Positions 25,233 through 33,852 of a DNA stretch of 64,000 nt are shown here, in pieces. Both the position numbers and the translations under genes were made by a program. The DNA is from Streptomyces sp. NRRL S-37 (GTDB taxonomy: Bacteria; Actinomycetota; Actinomycetes; Streptomycetales; Streptomycetaceae), in the NCBI RefSeq assembly GCF_000721605.1, contig NZ_JOIZ01000002.1:1-64000 (forward strand), in the 5' to 3' direction. The notes under the pieces are model-generated. The model did no database searches. It had not been told where the DNA came from and saw only the letters and a list, made by a program, of their open reading frames with translations. Each line of letters opens with the position of its first letter. Positions within the stretch are counted from its first letter, which is position 1.

Positions 25233-25256
25233 GGCCGGCCGTCACGGCGGCCGGCC
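25233..25256 (+). terminator. Terminator after DUF3152 gene
   Basis: Perfect GGCCGGCC arms (25233-25240 and 25249-25256) around an 8-nt loop, 27 bp past the stop. No T run. Confidence 0.55.
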
Positions 25257-25348
25257 GTTACAGCCCGGTCATGTACCGACCCCAGGGCCATGAACTGCCG
25301 GCGCCACTGTGAACTCCGCGTTCTCCTGCGTCCGCAGGCGGAACCCTC

Positions 25349-25372
25349 TCCCTCCCTCCCTCCCTCCCTCCC
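25349..25372. repeat. (TCCC)6 tract, possible G-quadruplex on the other strand
   Basis: Six TCCC units end 16 bp before the lipoprotein ATG at 25389. The minus (template) strand is GGGA x6, which has four or more G3 runs separated by single A and so meets the sequence rule for a very stable G-quadruplex. Slippage could also change copy number and the spacing to the promoter. Confidence 0.65.
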
Positions 25373-25388
25373 GATCGGATGGAAGCAG

Positions 25389-26339
25389 ATGACTCGATCC
25401 CGCACTGTCCGGAGACTGGCCGCCGCGGCGGCGGCCGGTCTGCTGCCGCTGCTGGCGGCCTGTGGCACCGGCACCGAAACCGACACCGGCTCGGAGTCCC
25501 ACGCGTCGGACGGTGAGAAGACCACGGCCGGATCGTCGGGGCAGCTCGACATCCCCGCCGACGCGAACGCCGACCTCAAGAAGCAGTACCTCCTGGAGAA
25601 CGCGATCGCGGCCTGCATGAAGAAGCAGGGGTTCGTCTACACCCCCGTGCCCCCCGAGGATCCCGCCGCCTCCTGGGCCACCGACGGGGCGGACTACGCG
25701 CTGACGAAGAAGTACCGGCAGAAGAACGGTTTCGGCGTCTACGCGGGCATCGTCTACCCCGGTGACGCCGGCCCGGCCGCCCGGCAGGACTCGAACAAGA
25801 CACCCAACGCGGACTACGTGGCCACGCTCACCCCCGAGCAGAAGGCCTCGTACGAGAAGGCGTTGGGCGCTTTCCCCGACCCGAAGGCCGGTGAGAAGAA
25901 CTGGACCGGTTGTCAGGGTGAGGCCAACAAGGAGGTCTACGGCTCCGCGTCGGCCCAGGAGCGGGGCACCGAGACCGAGGACCGGAACCAGGCCAACGCA
26001 CAGGCCCTCAACGGTGATCCGAAGCTGGTCTCGCTGGCGCAGTCGTACGCCTCGTGCCTGAGGAAGGAGGGCATCCCCGTCACGACCACGCAGCCGACCG
26101 GCATCGGGGAGATGGTCAAGCTCCAGGCGCTCGGCTCCGCTCCGGCCGGCGCCGGTGTCGTCGCCGGCGTCGACGAGAACGGGAACCCCCAGGAGACCCT
26201 GAGCAAGGAGGAGGCCCTCCCGCTGCTCACCAAGGACATCGAGCTGGCGCTGCGGGACCTGGAGTGCGGCAAGGAGTTCCGGGCCGCCTACTTCCCGAAG
26301 TTCTTCAAGGCCCCGACCAGCGGGGGCGGTGCCGGGTGA
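25389..26339 (+). CDS. Lipoprotein of MacAB-like exporter operon
   Basis: A 316-residue lipoprotein with signal peptide and lipobox LLAAC (near residue 21). The mature part is hydrophilic and contains three spaced Cys-bearing segments (AIAACMKKQG, ENKNWTGCQG-like NWTGCQGEAN, SYASCLRKEGI) plus a late ECGKEF, possibly two disulfides. The family is seen in actinobacteria directly before peptidoglycan-binding adaptor genes. The stop overlaps the GTG of the adaptor gene (GTGA). A ribosome-binding site GGATGGAAG precedes the ATG. Role: probably an outer-face substrate-binding or wall-coupling component of the exporter. Confidence 0.8.
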   Translation: MTRSRTVRRLAAAAAAGLLPLLAACGTGTETDTGSESHASDGEKTTAGSSGQLDIPADANADLKKQYLLENAIAACMKKQGFVYTPVPPEDPAASWATDGADYALTKKYRQKNGFGVYAGIVYPGDAGPAARQDSNKTPNADYVATLTPEQKASYEKALGAFPDPKAGEKNWTGCQGEANKEVYGSASAQERGTETEDRNQANAQALNGDPKLVSLAQSYASCLRKEGIPVTTTQPTGIGEMVKLQALGSAPAGAGVVAGVDENGNPQETLSKEEALPLLTKDIELALRDLECGKEFRAAYFPKFFKAPTSGGGAG

Positions 26340-27814
26340 GACACCGCCCCGAGCAGGCCGGCCCCCGTCCCGGAGGACGGTTCCGCAGGCTGATCGGCAC
26401 CCGTTCCGGACAGCTCACGGTCGTCGTCACCGCGGTGGCGCTGGTCGGGGCGGGCGGCTGGTTCGCCGGATCGCGGATGCAGTCCCCCGCGGACGCTGCC
26501 GCCGCGCACCGGCCGCCCGAAGCCGGTCCCGTCACCGTCGCGGTCGAGCGGCGCTCGCTCACCGCGAGCGTGGTGGCCCAGGGCTCGGTGGAGTTCGACT
26601 CGCCGCGGAGCGTGACCCTGGCCGGGCCCGTCGGCTCCCCGGACGCCGGGTCCGGCGACGCGGGGGCCGGCGACGGCGTCGCCCAGCGGGTCACCAGGGC
26701 ACCGGTGGCCGGGGCGGAGGTGAAGGAGGGCGATGTGCTGATGCAGGTGAGCGGGCGGCCGGTGCTGGTGCTGCGGGGCACCGTGCCGATGTACCGGACG
26801 CTGGGCCCCGGCGCCTCCGGGGACGACGTCGAACAGCTCCAGCGGGCGCTGATCCGGCTGGGCTTCAACCCCGGTTCGGCGAACGGGACGTACGGGCAGT
26901 CGGACGCCGCCGCGGTGAGCCGCTGGTACAAGAGCAAGGGCTACCGCGCCATGGAGCCCACCGTCGCCGACAAGCAGCAGCTCGGGACGCTCGAAGCGGC
27001 GGTGACCACCGCGCAGCAGGCCCTCCTCGAGGCACAGGACCCGGGCGGCGGCTCCGGGGAATCCGGTGACAGCTCCGGGGAATCCGGCGGAGGTTCCGAA
27101 AACGGCTCGGGCACCGGTGGGACCGCCGCCGAACTGCGGCTCAAGTCGGCGCGGCAGCAGCTGGACGCGGCCAACACCGCGCTCTCCGCCTTCCGGGCCG
27201 GTTACGGGACCAAGGTCCCCGCCGGCGAGGTGGTCTTCCTGCCGGAACTGCCGGCCCGGCTGGACAAGGTGTCCGCGAAGACGGGAGACACCCCCTCCGG
27301 ACCGGTCGCCACGGTGACCGGCTCCAAGGTCGTGGTGCGGGCCGTGGTCCCGGCCGACGACGCCGAACTGCTCCACAAGGGCATGCGGGCCCGGGTGGAG
27401 ACCACCGGCGGCACGAAGGCGGACGGTGAGGTGGTGGCACTCGGCGACGACGTGCCGAAGGACGAGCCGGCCGACGACGGCAAGCGGCAGCAGACCTCGG
27501 ACGGCGGGAGCGACGGCGGTTCGGCTCCCGTACCGGTGCAGATCTCCGTACCGGCGGGAACACTGGCGAAGAACGCCGACGAATCCGCGAAGGTCACCAT
27601 CGAGGTGGGCTCGTCGAAGGGCGAGGTGCTGACGGTGCCCCTCGCCGCGCTGCACACGTCCGCCGGCGGGAAGGCCCGGGTGGAGGTCGTGCGCGGCGGC
27701 GAGGTGGTGGACGTCCCCGTCGAGGCCGGGATCTCCGCGGACGGCCAGGTGGAGGTCACCCCGTCGTCCGGTGCCGCCCTGAAACCCGGCGACCAGGTGG
27801 TGGTCGGACGATGA
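26336..27814 (+). CDS. Exporter adaptor with peptidoglycan-binding domain
   Basis: A 492-residue HlyD/MacA-like adaptor. One N-terminal membrane segment (LTVVVTAVALVGAGGWFAGS) is followed by a first lipoyl/barrel half (VAQGSVEFDSPRSVTLAGPV), a PG_binding_1 module (TLGPGASGDDVEQLQRALIR, LGFNPGSANGTYG), a coiled segment interrupted by Gly/Ser repeats, and a C-terminal barrel part (VLTVPLAALHTSAGGKARVE). The peptidoglycan-binding module replaces the outer-membrane partner needed in Gram-negatives. Coupled at both ends by 4-bp overlaps. Confidence 0.88.
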   Translation: MRHRPEQAGPRPGGRFRRLIGTRSGQLTVVVTAVALVGAGGWFAGSRMQSPADAAAAHRPPEAGPVTVAVERRSLTASVVAQGSVEFDSPRSVTLAGPVGSPDAGSGDAGAGDGVAQRVTRAPVAGAEVKEGDVLMQVSGRPVLVLRGTVPMYRTLGPGASGDDVEQLQRALIRLGFNPGSANGTYGQSDAAAVSRWYKSKGYRAMEPTVADKQQLGTLEAAVTTAQQALLEAQDPGGGSGESGDSSGESGGGSENGSGTGGTAAELRLKSARQQLDAANTALSAFRAGYGTKVPAGEVVFLPELPARLDKVSAKTGDTPSGPVATVTGSKVVVRAVVPADDAELLHKGMRARVETTGGTKADGEVVALGDDVPKDEPADDGKRQQTSDGGSDGGSAPVPVQISVPAGTLAKNADESAKVTIEVGSSKGEVLTVPLAALHTSAGGKARVEVVRGGEVVDVPVEAGISADGQVEVTPSSGAALKPGDQVVVGR

Positions 27815-28533
27815 GCGGTCCGCCGTCGCCCGCCGTGCCCGACGCGGACACGGTCATCCGGCTGACCGACGTGGGCCGGACCTTCGACTCCGAACCGCCG
27901 GTGCACGCCCTGCGCGAGGTGAACCTGACCGTCCGGCGCGGCGAGCACCTGTCGGTCGTCGGCCCGTCCGGTTCCGGCAAGTCGACGCTGCTCAACACCC
28001 TGGGGCTGCTGGACCGCCCCACCTCGGGCACCTACTGGCTCGACGGGGTGGAGACCAACGCGCTCGGCGACCTGGAGCGCACCGCGTTGCGCGGCAGCCG
28101 GATCGGGTTCGTCTTCCAGTCCTTCCACCTGCTGCCGTACCGGACCGTGGAGGAGAACGTCATGCTGGCCGAGGCCTACCGCCGGCCGCGCCCCGGGCAC
28201 GGCCGGGCCGGCCGGCGTGCCCGGGCCGAGCGGGCACTGCGACGGGTGGGTCTCGCGCACCGGGCCGGCTTCAGGCCGGACCGGCTCTCCGGCGGTGAGA
28301 GACAGCGGGTGGCGATCGCCCGGGCGCTGATGAGCGACCCCGCCCTGCTGCTCTGCGACGAGCCCACCGGCAACCTCGACAGCGAGAACACCGAGTCGGT
28401 GCTGGACCTCTTCGGCCGGCTCGGCGAGCAGGGCATGACCCTGGTGGTGATCACGCACGAGGAGGCGGTCAGCGGGCGGGCCCACAGACGGGTGAGGATC
28501 AGCGACGGACGGCTCACCGAGGAGCACCGATGA
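27811..28533 (+). CDS. ABC transporter ATP-binding protein (MacB type)
   Basis: A 240-residue ATPase with Walker A GPSGSGKST, Q loop FVFQSF, signature LSGGERQR, Walker B LLLCDEP and the H loop VITHE. It overlaps the adaptor and the permease genes by 4 bp each (ATGA), so it belongs to one exporter operon. Confidence 0.95.
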   Translation: MSGPPSPAVPDADTVIRLTDVGRTFDSEPPVHALREVNLTVRRGEHLSVVGPSGSGKSTLLNTLGLLDRPTSGTYWLDGVETNALGDLERTALRGSRIGFVFQSFHLLPYRTVEENVMLAEAYRRPRPGHGRAGRRARAERALRRVGLAHRAGFRPDRLSGGERQRVAIARALMSDPALLLCDEPTGNLDSENTESVLDLFGRLGEQGMTLVVITHEEAVSGRAHRRVRISDGRLTEEHR

Positions 28534-29912
28534 GGTCCCGGACACACGCCCCGCGAGCCGCGGCCTCCGCGGACACGGCACGGGCCGAAGGGACCGCACG
28601 GGCCAGGAGGAGCGCACGGGCCGGAAGGAGCGCACGGGCCTGGGGAAGACCGCGGGCCGGAGGAAGACCACGGCCCGCGGGAAGACCACGGGCCGGGGGG
28701 ACCCCCGAGCGTCCCTGGATGGACTTCAGGGACCTGTGGTCCGAGGCGCTGGCGGGGGTGCTCGCCCGCCCGATGCGCTCCGCCCTGACCACGCTGGGCA
28801 CCGTCCTGGGCATCACCACCCTGGTCATCACCATCGGGGTCTCCTCCACGGCGGGCAACCAGATCGTGGGCCGGTTCGACGCCCTGACCGCCACCTCGGT
28901 CACGGTGGGGGTGCCCTCCGTGGCCTCGGCCGGCTCCGGTCCGCTCGTGGACTGGTCGGGGGTCGACGCGGTGCGCCGGCTGGCCGGGGTCGAGTCGGTG
29001 GCGGCGATCGCCGACTCCCAGGAGACCGCGGGCGTCGAGGTGCGCGCCCACCACGTGGCCACTCCCGGTGAGACCGGCGGCCGGACCATGGCCGTCGTCG
29101 CCGCGTCCCCCGCGCTGCCGGCCGCGGTACGGGGCGGGATGACCGCCGGACGCTTCCTCGACGAGGGGGACATCGCCCGGCACGACCGGGTGGCGGTCCT
29201 CGGCGACCAGGCGGCGCGGCTCCTCGGCATCGACTCGGTCGAGGACGCCCCCGCGGTCTTCCTGGAGGGCCAGGCGTACACGGTGATCGGGATACTCGGC
29301 GGAGTGGAGCGGGAACAGCAGCTCGCCACGGCGGTGATCCTGCCGCCCACGACGGCCGCGGACCGGATGGGGCTGGGGACCGTGACCCGGGTCCTGATCA
29401 ACACCGCGCTCGGCGCGGCCGGCCAGGTCGCCCGCCAGGCGCCGATCGCGCTGGCCCCCGGAGCCGAGGCCTCCCTGACCGTGACGGCACCGGCCGATCC
29501 CGCCGAGGCCCGCAAGGGGGTGCAGGGGGACGTCGACGGCCTGTTCCTGATCCTCGGGCTGGTCTCGCTGGTGGTCGGGGCCATCGGCATCGCCAACGTG
29601 ACGCTGGTGACGGTCATCGAACGGACCGGGGAGATCGGACTGCGCCGCGCCCTCGGGGCCTCGCGGCGTCAGGTCGCCGGCCAGTTCCTGGTGGAGTCGA
29701 CGACGATCGGGCTCCTCGGCGGTGTCGTGGGCGCCGCCCTGGGCATGGTCGTGGTGGTGACCGTCTCCGCCGTCAAGGAGTGGACGCCGGTCCTGGACGT
29801 CCGCCTCGCCCTCGGAGCCCCGGTCGCCGGAGCCCTGGTGGGGCTCCTGGCCGGCCTCTACCCGTCACTGCGGGCCTCCCGTATGGAACCGGTCGACGCC
29901 CTGCGCGCGTAG
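28530..29912 (+). CDS. ABC transporter permease (MacB/FtsX family)
   Basis: A 460-residue permease with the MacB topology: one membrane segment near residue 85-105 (ALTTLGTVLGITTLVITIGV), a ~220-residue outer domain, and three C-terminal segments (GLFLILGLVSLVVGAIGIAN, TIGLLGGVVGAALGMVVVVT, VAGALVGLLAGLYPS). It has an unusual ~65-residue N-terminal extension rich in Arg, Ala and Gly, built from short DNA repeats; the true start might be the ATG at 28719 (MDFRDLWSEAL). Together with the upstream three genes it forms a TolC-less MacAB-like exporter for an unknown substrate, possibly a peptide. Confidence 0.9.
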   Translation: MRSRTHAPRAAASADTARAEGTARARRSARAGRSARAWGRPRAGGRPRPAGRPRAGGTPERPWMDFRDLWSEALAGVLARPMRSALTTLGTVLGITTLVITIGVSSTAGNQIVGRFDALTATSVTVGVPSVASAGSGPLVDWSGVDAVRRLAGVESVAAIADSQETAGVEVRAHHVATPGETGGRTMAVVAASPALPAAVRGGMTAGRFLDEGDIARHDRVAVLGDQAARLLGIDSVEDAPAVFLEGQAYTVIGILGGVEREQQLATAVILPPTTAADRMGLGTVTRVLINTALGAAGQVARQAPIALAPGAEASLTVTAPADPAEARKGVQGDVDGLFLILGLVSLVVGAIGIANVTLVTVIERTGEIGLRRALGASRRQVAGQFLVESTTIGLLGGVVGAALGMVVVVTVSAVKEWTPVLDVRLALGAPVAGALVGLLAGLYPSLRASRMEPVDALRA

Positions 29913-30175
29913 GCGTGCCGCGTCCGCACGCCCGGCCGGTCGCACGGGGCGCCGGCCGGATCCCCGAAGGTCCGGTTCGGGTCGTCCGGGTCGCTGAATC
30001 CCCGTACGGCCCCCTCCGCCTCGCCGAGCGGGACGGCGTCGCCGTGGCCGAGGCGGGCCTCGGACTCCACCGCGTGGTGCGCCTGCTTCTCCGGTGAGCA
30101 GGTGAGCGGGCCGCCGAGTCCGTCCAGGTCGTCCCGGACGAAGCTCTCACGCCGGCCGCCCGCCGGGGCCCTCAC
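29858..30175 (-). CDS. Possible small protein coupled to upstream gene
   Basis: A 105-residue frame whose GTG overlaps the stop of the 671-residue gene (GTGA), starting VRAPAGGRRESFVRDDLDGL. The content (SPEKQAHHAVESEARLGHGD) is protein-like with high GC at third positions. Its last 55 bp overlap the 3' end of the convergent permease gene. No family is recognised, and the frame could be chance in high-GC DNA. Confidence 0.35.
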   Translation of the reverse strand: MRAPAGGRRESFVRDDLDGLGGPLTCSPEKQAHHAVESEARLGHGDAVPLGEAEGAVRGFSDPDDPNRTFGDPAGAPCDRPGVRTRHAYARRASTGSIREARSDG

Positions 30176-32187
30176 GCCGAGGGTCCCCGTCCCTCCTCGA
30201 CCAGTTCCCACGCCCGGGCGAACAGTTCCGGCAAGGTGCGGGTGGGCAGTGGGAGCGGGTTCTCCAGGCGGCCGTTGTAGGAGCGTTCCAGCCCGAGCAG
30301 TTCCGCCTTCCACGCCTCCATGGGCTGGTAGGGCTTGCCGGCGTGGATCCACTCGCCCGGCAGGAAGAGCCGGCGGCCCGCGCGGGCGCGTCCGTCCTCG
30401 ACGGCCAGGCCGTGCTCGACCAGCACGGCGGCGGCCTTCTGGTGCCGGGCGGGCTTCCAGCCGTTCCACGTACGGATGGCGCGGTCGACCGGCGCGTACA
30501 GGGTCAGCAGTTGGAGGTAGAGCGCCGCCGCGTCCTCGTCGACGCCGAGTCCGCGGGCGGCCCGGCCCAGTACGCCGGGCGCGGAGAACACCGGGTTCGT
30601 CTCGTAGGTCCCCGGCGGCAGCGAGGAGTCCTCGAGCCGCTCGACGACGCGCGCGCAGACCGGGCCGCGCAGCCACTCGACCAGCCCGAGGTCGGGGTCG
30701 TAGCGGGAGTCCGACCGGGCCTCCCGCAGCGTCCGGGAACGCTCGTCGTCGCCGTGGAACGCCGGGCGGAAGTACAGCCTGGGCCGGGACCGCACGCCTG
30801 CGCGGTCGACGACGCCGTCCACGACCACGGTCAGTCCGTCGTCGGCGCTCGCGACGTCCAGCGGTTCCGGTCCGGCGTAGGGGCGCGAGCCGAACCTGTC
30901 GTGCACATCGGCGACCTCGTGTCCCACCGCGGGGTGGAGGTGGCCGGCGTCCAGCAGCAGGCCCGGGTGGTCCAGCCGCTCGCTCAGCGCCCGTACGAGG
31001 CCGGGTGCCCCGGCGCGGACCGGGTCACCGGCGGGAAGCTCCGCGTAGACCCGGAAGAGGTTCGGCACGACGACGTGCAGGGTGTCCCTGAAATCGACGA
31101 GGTCCCAGCCCCCGGCGGTCGGGAAGGGGCGGAAGTCGCTGTTCCGGATCCAGGTGTCGAGGTTCGAGCCGAGACCGCGTATCGAGGCGTGGTCGGTGAA
31201 CGCCGCGCAGAAGCGGCCCGCCGACAGCCGGACCTGATCCACCCCGATGAACGTGTCGAAGGTGCGCTCCGGGACCACGGTCCGCCTGCCGTACCGCTCC
31301 CGCCACGCGTGCGCGATCCGCCGCGCCACCGCGCGCATGCCCTGCGGCTCCCACAGCTCGGCGGGGTCCCCGGGCAGTACGTCCGCCAGCAGTCCGAGGC
31401 GGTCGGGCGGGCTCATCCGGCCGGGCTCGCGGACGCCGTCCTCGACCTCGGCCACCTTGAGCCGGTGGATCCTCCGCTCCCGGTCGTCGAGGTGCGGCAG
31501 ATATCCCCCGGAGACCATCCCCGCCAGGGCGAAGGACGCCGCCGCCCGGCCCATCCCCGTACCGTCCCGCAGCTCGGCCACCGCGTCGAGGTCCCACGGC
31601 ACCGGACCGCGCTCCCGGACGAGGTCCACCAGCCGCCGGAGCTGCCCCGCGTCGCCCCATCCCCCGCACGGGACGCCGGTCACCTCCTCGATCGTCCCCA
31701 GGCCCGGCGGATCCGCCTCCCCCGCCCGCAGGTCGACGAACTTCCGCAGCCCTCCGGCGGACCAGCCGACCGCGACAGCCGCCCCCCGCTCGTCCCGGAC
31801 GGCCTCGGGGCCGCCCTCGGCCACCCGCACGAGCCCGGTGCGTATCCGGGCGGGGGAATCGGCGAAGGGGCTGTCCGCCCAGATCTCCAGCAGCGCGAGC
31901 AGCCGCCGGCGCCGCTCGTCGCGGGTGGGCTCCACGGCGGCACGCAACGCCACGGCACCGATCCGCCCGATGAACCGTGTCCAGGACCCCTCCCCCGCCC
32001 GGCCCGGACCCTCCCCCGGTTCCCCCCACCCGGCCAGGTAGCGCCCCGTCCGCTCGATACCGGCCAGCGCCCCCGTGCCGCTCCAGTACCCCGCGCCGTC
32101 CACGAGCCCGCCCAGCGCGGTGGCCACGCCGTGGTCGTCCAGGGCCGCCGTTCCGGGCCGCGCCGTCAGCAGCTCGCTCGCCGTCAT
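30172..32187 (-). CDS. Large hypothetical protein
   Basis: A 671-residue soluble protein without signal peptide, membrane segment or a motif I can name. Several helical segments resemble winged-helix modules (AAAVLVEHGLAVEDGRARAG near the C terminus and LRRLVDLVRERGPVPWDLDA in the middle), and a RRLFLPGEW segment follows one of them. Proteins of this kind occur in Streptomyces, sometimes annotated DNA-binding. The start MTASELL at 32187 follows GGGGAGACGGG; the longer frame runs into the duplicated leader. It is divergent from the MFS gene. Confidence 0.8.
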   Translation of the reverse strand: MTASELLTARPGTAALDDHGVATALGGLVDGAGYWSGTGALAGIERTGRYLAGWGEPGEGPGRAGEGSWTRFIGRIGAVALRAAVEPTRDERRRRLLALLEIWADSPFADSPARIRTGLVRVAEGGPEAVRDERGAAVAVGWSAGGLRKFVDLRAGEADPPGLGTIEEVTGVPCGGWGDAGQLRRLVDLVRERGPVPWDLDAVAELRDGTGMGRAAASFALAGMVSGGYLPHLDDRERRIHRLKVAEVEDGVREPGRMSPPDRLGLLADVLPGDPAELWEPQGMRAVARRIAHAWRERYGRRTVVPERTFDTFIGVDQVRLSAGRFCAAFTDHASIRGLGSNLDTWIRNSDFRPFPTAGGWDLVDFRDTLHVVVPNLFRVYAELPAGDPVRAGAPGLVRALSERLDHPGLLLDAGHLHPAVGHEVADVHDRFGSRPYAGPEPLDVASADDGLTVVVDGVVDRAGVRSRPRLYFRPAFHGDDERSRTLREARSDSRYDPDLGLVEWLRGPVCARVVERLEDSSLPPGTYETNPVFSAPGVLGRAARGLGVDEDAAALYLQLLTLYAPVDRAIRTWNGWKPARHQKAAAVLVEHGLAVEDGRARAGRRLFLPGEWIHAGKPYQPMEAWKAELLGLERSYNGRLENPLPLPTRTLPELFARAWELVEEGRGPSA

Positions 32188-32302
32188 CCCGTCTCCCCGT
32201 ACCGTGCTCGAACGCTCCACGGGGAGATCATGACGTACGGGTCCGACAACGGGGCGCGGCTCCCGACAGGCCGTCACCCCCCGGGCCGGGAACACGGTTC
32301 CC

Positions 32303-32430
32303 GTGGTGCGCGGGCACCAGGACACGGGGGCGGCTGGTCCGGACGCACCAGGGGAGAACGGCGTCGGCGGACGATGCCCGGCGGGGCGCCGGAGGGGAGC
32401 GTGGGAGGCGCGCGCATCCCGCGCGTTCGC
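32303..32430 (+). repeat. Duplicated leader sequence, left copy
   Basis: About 124 bp nearly identical to the reverse complement of 39261-39384. Shared blocks include CGGCTGGTCCGGACGCACCA, ACGATGCCC, GGCGCCGGAGGG and ATCCCGCGCGTTC. It ends 28 bp before the MFS start codon. It contains the dyad CTGGT-N8-ACCAG (32334-32351), which is base-for-base identical in the other copy. The short frames inside it differ between the copies because of indels, so the conserved element is DNA or RNA, not a peptide. Confidence 0.85.
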
Positions 32431-32457
32431 TCTCCTCCGACGACGTGAAGGACCTCC

Positions 32458-33852
32458 ATGTCCCAAGCTGTGGTTTCCCCGGTCCGTATCGGGAGGCTGT
32501 CGATCGCCGCCCTCGGAGTCCTGGCGCTCGCCCTCGGCACCCTGCAGTCGGTGGTGGAGCCCGCGCTCCCGCTGCTGCAGGGCGAGTTGGGGGTCGGCCC
32601 CGGCGAAGGGGCCCTGGTCGCCAACGCGTTACTCGTCACCGGCGCGGTCACCGCACCCGTCGCGGGCAAACTCGGCGACCGGTACGGCGGGAAGCGGGTG
32701 CTGGTCTGTCTGGCGGCCCTGGTCTCGGCCGGTGGCCTGCTGGCCGGCCTGGCGCCGAACCTGCCGGTGCTGCTGCTCGGCCAGGTGCTGCAGGGCGTCA
32801 TGGTGGGCGCGCTGCCCCTCTCCTTCGTCCTGGTGCGCACACACCTCCCGGCGGGGGAGTCGCAGGTGGCGATCGGAGTGGTCGTCGCGCTGTTCACGGG
32901 CGGCGGCATGGTGGGGACGGCGGTCGCCGGGCCGATCGCGGAAGGACTGTCCTGGCACTGGATGTTCACGCTGCCGACGGTCGCGGTCGCCGCGGCGGCG
33001 CTGGCCGTGACCCGGCTGATGCCGCACGATCCGCCGGTCCGGCCGGACGACCGGATCGACTGGCCCGGCGTGGTCCTGCTGAGCGGCACGCTGCTCACGT
33101 TCATGGTCGGGCTCGTGACGGTGACGGACTCCGGCCTGCCGCCCCTCGCGACCGGCGCCCTCGCGGTGGCCGTGGCCGCCCTCGCGACCGGATGGGTCGT
33201 CGTGGAGCGCCGGTCGGCCGCGCCGATGGTCGACCTGCGCATGCTGGCCAAGCCCGCGATGCGGGACGCGTTCGCACTCACCTTCGTCATCACCGCCAGC
33301 TTCGGGATGGTGGCCTTCCTGCTTCCGCAGCTGTTCGCGGTCCCGGCCGACGGGTACGGCTTCGGGGCCGACACCACCGACATCGGGCTGTTCCTGCTGC
33401 CCGGCGCGATCGCCGGGGCGGTGAGCGACTCGGTCGGCGGTCTCGCGGCGCGGCGCTTCGGCCCGCGTGCCGTGGTCGTCGCGGGCACCGTCGTCACGGC
33501 GGCCACGCTGATCGCCCTGGCGTCGGTGCACACCGCCGCGTGGCAGCTCGTCCTCGCCAAGGCGCTGACCGCGTTCGCCGCGGGCGCCGGCACCACGGCG
33601 CTGCTCGCCGGCACCGCCACCGCCGTCGAGGCCAAGGACACCGGCATCGCCACCGGTCTGCTCGTGGTGACCCGCGTGATCGGCGTCGCCCTGGGCGCCC
33701 AGGCCGGCGCCGCGATCCTCGACGCCGGGGCCGACCCGGTGACGGGCCTGGCGGCCGAATCGGCCTTCGTCACCGGGTTCGCCGTCGCCGGCCTCGTCGC
33801 CGCGCTGTCCCTGCTCGTCGTCCGCATCACCAGGAAAGAGGTCCAGGCATGA
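32458..33852 (+). CDS. MFS drug exporter (DHA2, 14-TM type)
   Basis: A 464-residue proton-coupled exporter with about 14 membrane segments. The DHA2 motif A-like loop GKLGDRYGGKRVL lies near residue 72-84 and motif C-like glycines in LFTGGGMVGTAVAGP. Members pump out antibiotics and dyes. Its stop overlaps the FAD monooxygenase start (ATGA), so exporter and enzyme form a two-gene resistance-type operon. The leader before it is duplicated before the MMPL gene. Confidence 0.93.
   Translation: MSQAVVSPVRIGRLSIAALGVLALALGTLQSVVEPALPLLQGELGVGPGEGALVANALLVTGAVTAPVAGKLGDRYGGKRVLVCLAALVSAGGLLAGLAPNLPVLLLGQVLQGVMVGALPLSFVLVRTHLPAGESQVAIGVVVALFTGGGMVGTAVAGPIAEGLSWHWMFTLPTVAVAAAALAVTRLMPHDPPVRPDDRIDWPGVVLLSGTLLTFMVGLVTVTDSGLPPLATGALAVAVAALATGWVVVERRSAAPMVDLRMLAKPAMRDAFALTFVITASFGMVAFLLPQLFAVPADGYGFGADTTDIGLFLLPGAIAGAVSDSVGGLAARRFGPRAVVVAGTVVTAATLIALASVHTAAWQLVLAKALTAFAAGAGTTALLAGTATAVEAKDTGIATGLLVVTRVIGVALGAQAGAAILDAGADPVTGLAAESAFVTGFAVAGLVAALSLLVVRITRKEVQA

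Noticed and set aside
32372..32446. Short frame MPGGAPEGSVGGARIPRVRS in the duplicated leader, considered as a leader peptide
   Set aside because: In the other copy an indel shifts the frame and the peptide is not preserved, so the conserved element is nucleic acid.
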